A stretch of 32,619 bases of DNA from CAZBAF01 sp964490245. Lineage in GTDB: Bacteria; Patescibacteriota; Saccharimonadia; Saccharimonadales; JACDBH01. Position numbers and translations under genes: made by a program. Positions 29,004 through 32,619 of the stretch are shown here, one piece after another (position 1 is the stretch's first letter; the number at the start of each line of letters is the position of its first letter). The notes beneath the pieces are model-generated. The model made no database searches, was not told the origin of the DNA, and saw only the letters and a list, made by a program, of their open reading frames with translations. Location: assembly GCA_964490245.1 (NCBI GenBank), contig CAZBAF010000008.1, forward strand, positions 1 to 32,619, given 5' to 3'.

Positions 29004-29191
29004 CTTCCGGCGTATGTGCGCAGCAATTTTAAGAGTGGTCATTGGTTTTGTTTTGAGGACATTCCTCCGCCGTATGTTAAATACGTCTCGGAATGGAAGC
29101 CTCAAAACAAAACCAGTGACCCTCGGCTTAAAATAGCTGCTTGACAGTGGCTAGTCGAAGACTTTACTGAGCGATATTGCATTAAAATACG
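28980..29191 (+). repeat. 3' element, copy 2
   Basis: Second copy of the 212-bp element at 27338-27549, at the same offset of 1642 bp. It includes the stop-codon hairpin and the inverted repeat (29026-29134). Similarity fades gradually after 29191. Confidence 0.85.
29026..29134. repeat. Long imperfect inverted repeat, copy 2
   Basis: Identical to 27384-27492 in sequence as far as I can read. The complementary arms include TGGTTTTGTTTTGAGG and CCTCAAAACAAAACCA, with ATTTTAAG/CTTAAAAT at the base. It follows the stop of paralogue 2 by 23 nt. Confidence 0.8.
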
Positions 29192-29390
29192 TCTCCAGAA
29201 TGGAAGCCCCACTTTAACGACAATTACCCTTGACTCAAAACAGCCACTTGACAGTGGTAGGTGAAGTCTCTGGAATAAAGTTTACGAAATGACCCTATCT
29301 TCTCATTATAACATATAACTAATGCTTACGTCAAGTATAACAGGGGTGTTTGTATAGTTTTGGTTGTTGTTCGCGTATAATATCGTATAG
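29192..29390 (+). promoter_or_regulatory. Region upstream of the DUF916-like gene pair, with leaderless -10 box
   Basis: Fading repeat similarity up to about 29260, including a small hairpin CCACT-TGAC-AGTGG (29244-29257), then an AT-rich stretch. TATAAT at 29376-29381 ends 9 nt before ATG 29391 with no ribosome site, so the mRNA is probably nearly leaderless. Confidence 0.5.
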
Positions 29391-30476
29391 ATGAGAAAGA
29401 GGGGGTTTGTCTCAGTTTTTTTGAGCCTGCTGATGCTGGTAAGCATTGCTGGGTTTGCTTTGCCGCGGGTCGGCGCGCAGGCCGATAACAGGTCGCTTAA
29501 CCTGACAACTTCACCACTGCCCATTAACCTGGTTACCAACCCGGGCGAGACGGTGACGACCGATCTGCGTATCCGCAACAGCGGCAGTCAGCCCGAGCGT
29601 TTGCAGGTGGGGCTGCTCAAGTTCGGGGCCAATGACACCTCGGGCCAGCCGCGACTGGCTGACCGCGAGGCGGGCGACGACTATTTTGACTGGGTGACCT
29701 TTTCTGAAGACGTCTTTACGGCCGAGCCGAATGTCTGGAACACCATTCAGATGACCATTGCGGTGCCACCCGAGGCCGCACTGGGGTACTACTATGCCGT
29801 TACCTTCCAGCGTGCTGCAGATGCCACGGCCGAGGAGGGCGCGGCGGTGCATGGCGGCACGGCCGTGCTGGTGCTGCTTGAGGTGCGTTCGCCCAATGCC
29901 CGCCGCCAGGCCGAGATCGTTGAGTTTACGGCCAGCAAGTCTGTCTATGAGTTTTTGCCGGCCGAGTTTACCATAACGCTCAAAAACAGTGGCAATGTTC
30001 ATCTTATTCCCGCCGGCAGTCTATACATCACCAAAGGCGGTCAACAGGAGGCGGTGCTCGGTATTAACGAGGCGCGCGGTAATATTCTGCCCGACTCGTC
30101 GCGGACGTTTACGGCTGCCTGGAATGACGGTTTTCCGCATTACGAAGACGTGGAAGAGGACGGCCGCATGCTCAAAAACGACGATGGCTCGCCCAAGCGG
30201 ACGCTCAAGTGGGATCTGTCGCAGACCGGTCGTTTGCGTTTTGGCAAGTACACAGCCACGGCTCTGATGGTCTATGACGACGGCCAGCGCGATGTGCCGA
30301 TTGAAGCGGTGCTGACGTTTTGGGTCATTCCGTGGCGGATTATCGGCGTTGGCCTGGTGGTGCTCGGACTGATTGGCGTGGGTGTGTTTGTGATACTGCG
30401 AAAGCTGTTCAGAGCGGGCAAGAAAGTACCCGCCAGGCGGGCAAAGACGGACAGGGGCCCTGCGGATGAGGCGTAA
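29391..30476 (+). CDS. DUF916/WxL-binding-like transmembrane protein 1
   Basis: A 361-residue protein with a signal peptide (about 1-30, ending VGAQA). Ig-like domain 1 (about 35-165) opens SPLPINLVTNPGETVTTDLRIRN and contains ALGYYYAVTFQRA. Domain 2 (about 175-305) contains FLPAEFTITLKNSGNVHLIPAGSLYI. One C-terminal helix (about 312-335) and a basic cytosolic tail follow. This two-Ig plus anchor layout is that of DUF916/DUF3324 (WxL-interacting) proteins in Firmicutes WxL loci. The detailed sequence is divergent, so this is a resemblance only. It overlaps the next gene by 11 nt and so is translationally coupled to it. Confidence 0.65.
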   Translation: MRKRGFVSVFLSLLMLVSIAGFALPRVGAQADNRSLNLTTSPLPINLVTNPGETVTTDLRIRNSGSQPERLQVGLLKFGANDTSGQPRLADREAGDDYFDWVTFSEDVFTAEPNVWNTIQMTIAVPPEAALGYYYAVTFQRAADATAEEGAAVHGGTAVLVLLEVRSPNARRQAEIVEFTASKSVYEFLPAEFTITLKNSGNVHLIPAGSLYITKGGQQEAVLGINEARGNILPDSSRTFTAAWNDGFPHYEDVEEDGRMLKNDDGSPKRTLKWDLSQTGRLRFGKYTATALMVYDDGQRDVPIEAVLTFWVIPWRIIGVGLVVLGLIGVGVFVILRKLFRAGKKVPARRAKTDRGPADEA

Positions 30477-31392
30477 GGGCCTGCTGATGGCACTGGCGGT
30501 GGTGCTTATCGGCATGGCCGTGCCGCGTGTCGAAGCCGCCACTAAGGGGCTGGCGCTCTCACCTGCTATTACCGAGATCAGACTGGAGGAAGGGCAGCGG
30601 GAGGCTTCGTTCAAGATCAGCCTGTCCAACTCCACTGACTTGCCGATGAATCTGCGTCTATCCACGCTGGATTTTGGCGCACTGGACGAGGCGGGCGGCA
30701 TTGCTTTTTTGGGCCGCAGCGGTCAGGAGACGACGGTCTACGGCCTGAGGCAGTGGATGCTGCTGGAGAAGCAAAGCCTGACGCTTGAGCCGGGCCAGAG
30801 CCAAGAGGTCAAGGTAACGATAGAAAACAAACAGTCCCTGGCGCCGGGCGGCCATTACGGCGCAGTGGTGGTGTCGGGTGCGGATGCCGAGCCGGGGCAG
30901 GATAATGTAGCGGTGGTGCCGGCGGGCAGTGCTTTGGTGCTGCTTAAAAAGTCCGGCGGCGAAATTATAGATCTCAATCTCGATAGCGTAAATGCGAACA
31001 GAAACTGGTTCAGACTACCCGATCAGGCTACCCTGAGGTTCCAAAACAGCGGCAATACACATGCGGTGCCGCGGGGCACGCTGGAGCTGTCCGGACCGAC
31101 CGGAGCGGTGATTGCACGCGGTACGGTTAATACTACTTCGAGCTTTGTACTGCCGGAGAGTTTTCGGCAAATTACCTCTGGTATGCGATCAGTTGGCACG
31201 CCCTGGCTGCCCGGCCGTTATACGCTTACGGTAGCCTGGCGTCATGATGGTGAAGAAGCGTTTGCAACCAGCACGTATCATTACTGGTATATCGGACGGG
31301 CGGCAGTCATAACTTTGCTGACAGTTGGTTTGGTTTTTGTACTGATTATGTACATCAGGTACAAGCGGCGGCCGCCCACCCGCAGTGACTAG
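30466..31392 (+). CDS. DUF916/WxL-binding-like transmembrane protein 2
   Basis: A 308-residue protein with the same plan as its neighbour: signal peptide (about 1-25, ending VEAA), Ig-like domain 1 (LSPAITEIRLEEGQREASFK..., with LAPGGHYGAVVVSG matching ALGYYYAVTF in the other protein), Ig-like domain 2 (TLRFQNSGNTHAVPRGTLEL, parallel to LKNSGNVHLIPAGSLYI), a C-terminal helix (about 276-297) and a short basic tail. The two proteins are therefore ancient paralogues encoded in tandem. They could form a membrane-tethered pair that holds the secreted proteins encoded just upstream. ATG 30466 lies inside the end of the previous gene. Confidence 0.68.
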   Translation: MRRKGLLMALAVVLIGMAVPRVEAATKGLALSPAITEIRLEEGQREASFKISLSNSTDLPMNLRLSTLDFGALDEAGGIAFLGRSGQETTVYGLRQWMLLEKQSLTLEPGQSQEVKVTIENKQSLAPGGHYGAVVVSGADAEPGQDNVAVVPAGSALVLLKKSGGEIIDLNLDSVNANRNWFRLPDQATLRFQNSGNTHAVPRGTLELSGPTGAVIARGTVNTTSSFVLPESFRQITSGMRSVGTPWLPGRYTLTVAWRHDGEEAFATSTYHYWYIGRAAVITLLTVGLVFVLIMYIRYKRRPPTRSD

Positions 31393-31396
31393 ACCT

Positions 31397-31442
31397 GCCG
31401 GCTGAATAAACCAGTCTGTTTTTGGCAACAGCAAAAGCCGGC
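31397..31442 (+). terminator. Nested hairpin after the DUF916-like pair
   Basis: Outer stem GCCGGCT (31397-31403) with AGCCGGC (31436-31442) and inner stem CTGTT (31416-31420) with AACAG (31427-31431), 5 nt after the stop. There is no real U-tract. Confidence 0.45.
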
Positions 31443-31461
31443 GCTTTAAGGGGTCAAACAG

Positions 31462-31491
31462 TTGCATTCGGCTTATGGTTTCTACTATACT
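31462..31491 (+). promoter_or_regulatory. Promoter for the fibre-like adhesin gene
   Basis: TTGCAT (31462-31467), an 18-nt spacer and TATACT (31486-31491). The inverted pair CTTATG/CATAAG spans the -10 region (about 31472-31500) and could be an operator. Confidence 0.5.
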
Positions 31492-31525
31492 TAAGCATAA
31501 GTGTAACTTGCATAGGGAAGTCCGT

Positions 31526-32619
31526 TTGAAGCATTTTGGCGTCCGTCAATGCGCTCGTTTTGGGTTACTCGCAATAATTCTGGGAGTAGGACTTTTTTTC
31601 GTTGTGCAAAAAACAATTTCAACTCATGCGGCCGCCGGTATTAACAAACAGATCAATTTTCAGGGTAAGATGACCGATTCGGACGGCCTGAACGTGGCGG
31701 ACGGAACGTATGAATTCGTGTTCAGAATTTATTCGGTGGCAAGCGGCGGATCTGCACTGTGGACTGAAACGGTCAGTCTGGCGACGCACGACGGGATTTT
31801 TCAACATAATCTGGGCAGCAGTACGCCGTTGCCAGGCTCGGTGGACTTTAACACCGACAATATTTTCCTGGGTATTACTTTCAACGACGATCCCGACGGC
31901 GAAATGGCCCCGCGTATCCAGCTGACGGCCAGTCCATACGCCTTTAACGCCGATAAACTTGATGGTCTGGATGCCGAGGATCTGGTTCAGCTGAGCCCAA
32001 GTGTTGCCCAGACTGGCGATATTGCCATCACCGGAGATGTAGCGGCGCAGAGCGGCAGTTTTGCTGATTATGTGGGGATCGGCGGTACTGCTTTGGGGTA
32101 TGCGCTGCAGGTTACGCCAAGCGGCGGGACCGCGGCCCAGACAGCCTTTTTTCAGGACCAGACGGCTCTGACAGGTAAAACGTCAGTGATTATCAGAGCC
32201 GGCGCAGCCGATGACTGGAGCAGCAGGCTGCTGCATGTCCAGGATAGCAGCGGTGTGTCGGCCGCTTATGTCAGGGGTGACGGCACTTTTCTGGCCAATC
32301 AGGTCGGGACCTTAAACGGTACTACAGCGGCCTTGTCCACGTTCGATACCAACGGTGTGTCGCTAGGGTTGCAGCTGGCCAATGACGCCTCGGTTTTGTG
32401 GAGCGGCACCGGCAACTTTTATGACACCAAAGATGTGGCTATTTCGCGTAATGCGGCAGGAGTTTTGGAGATCAACAATGGTACGGCAGGTACGTATCGT
32501 GACCTGATAGCCAGGGATATTACTGCTGACGGCCTGACACTGTCAACACCGCTGGCTGTGTCGAGCGGCGGCACCGGCGCCTCCACCGCCCAGGGTGCCA
32601 TCGACGCCCTGTCGGGTCT
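31526..32619 (+). CDS. Large tail-fibre-like surface adhesin (3' end outside window)
   Basis: An open frame of at least 364 codons without a stop in the window. The TTG start at 31526 is chosen for the AGGGAAG site about 6 nt upstream and for the signal peptide it begins (LKHFGVRQCARFGLLAIILG, then a hydrophobic run ending THAAA). The next module (about 38-150) has INFQGKMTDSDGLNVADGTY, YSVASGGSALWTETV, DGIFQHNLGSSTPLP and PRIQLTASPYAFNADKLDG. This is a pattern common at the start of very long CPR surface and phage tail-fibre-like proteins. Repetitive beta-rich sequence follows (VSSGGTGASTAQGAIDAL near the end, typical of tail-fibre repeats). Probable role: a long host-attachment fibre. Confidence 0.75.
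   Translation, partial: MKHFGVRQCARFGLLAIILGVGLFFVVQKTISTHAAAGINKQINFQGKMTDSDGLNVADGTYEFVFRIYSVASGGSALWTETVSLATHDGIFQHNLGSSTPLPGSVDFNTDNIFLGITFNDDPDGEMAPRIQLTASPYAFNADKLDGLDAEDLVQLSPSVAQTGDIAITGDVAAQSGSFADYVGIGGTALGYALQVTPSGGTAAQTAFFQDQTALTGKTSVIIRAGAADDWSSRLLHVQDSSGVSAAYVRGDGTFLANQVGTLNGTTAALSTFDTNGVSLGLQLANDASVLWSGTGNFYDTKDVAISRNAAGVLEINNGTAGTYRDLIARDITADGLTLSTPLAVSSGGTGASTAQGAIDALSG

Noticed and set aside
27338..29191. Integron-like cassette array with attC sites
   Set aside because: The repeated palindromes after the paralogues suggested attC, but I could not find the R' and R'' core sites (RYYYAAC and GTTRRRY) in the right places, and no integrase is in the window.
25167..32619. CRISPR array
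   Set aside because: No short direct repeat with regular unique spacers was seen; the repeats present are two long tandem copies with coding content.

Overview
The window looks like a chromosomal segment of a Patescibacteria/CPR bacterium, most plausibly Saccharibacteria (TM7). This is inferred from gene content, not from a marker gene. The supporting features are a single-membrane style surface repertoire (sortase, signal-peptide proteins with one C-terminal membrane anchor, a tail-fibre-like adhesin), a compact type IV secretion cluster, a KGG-motif stress protein, a lone polyprenyl synthase, and several genes whose -10 box lies 6-9 nt before the start codon (probable leaderless mRNAs). UGA ends many genes, so the standard bacterial code applies, not code 25.

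Layout. (1) 1-1720: an IS3-family element, transcribed leftward with a -1 frameshift between orfA and orfB. It cuts into a surface-protein gene of which only the C-terminal choice-of-anchor-like part remains. (2) 1731-4510: leftward housekeeping and accessory genes: a four-CBS protein with an HPF/RaiA-like tail, a YdeI-like protein, a DUF1801 protein and a small P-loop nucleotide kinase-like protein. (3) 4595-5797: an unrecognised 400-residue protein, ending at a perfect hairpin shared with a convergent bacterial-PH-domain membrane protein (5866-6861, minus). (4) 7284-15512: a rightward operon of seven genes forming a type IV secretion/conjugation-like machine: a MinD/ParA-like ATPase, a small two-helix pilin-like protein, a VirB6/TrbL-like polytopic protein, an SCO6880-like protein, a VirB4-like ATPase, a VirB8-like protein and a bifunctional murein hydrolase. 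No relaxase or VirD4 coupling ATPase is in the window. Two intergenic spacers inside the operon form long hairpins. (5) 15760-20401: polyprenyl diphosphate synthase, class F-like sortase, a membrane-anchored pilin-like protein, a Crp/Fnr regulator (minus), a KGG protein and an aldo/keto reductase. (6) 20493-25124: an RND-type transporter and two anchored extracellular proteins. (7) 25167-32619: a surface locus with three secreted proteins sharing a C-terminal domain (two are close tandem paralogues), two translationally coupled transmembrane proteins resembling DUF916/WxL-binding proteins, and the start of a large tail-fibre-like adhesin that runs off the window.

How it may work together (inference). 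The secretion operon, with its own peptidoglycan-cutting enzyme, could build an envelope-spanning channel. Regions 5-7 supply sorting and surface display. Together they suit an epibiont that contacts a host cell. The most unusual part is the tandem paralogue pair at 26330-29003. It has identical DNA islands, and each copy is followed by the same 212-bp 3' element containing a long imperfect inverted repeat.
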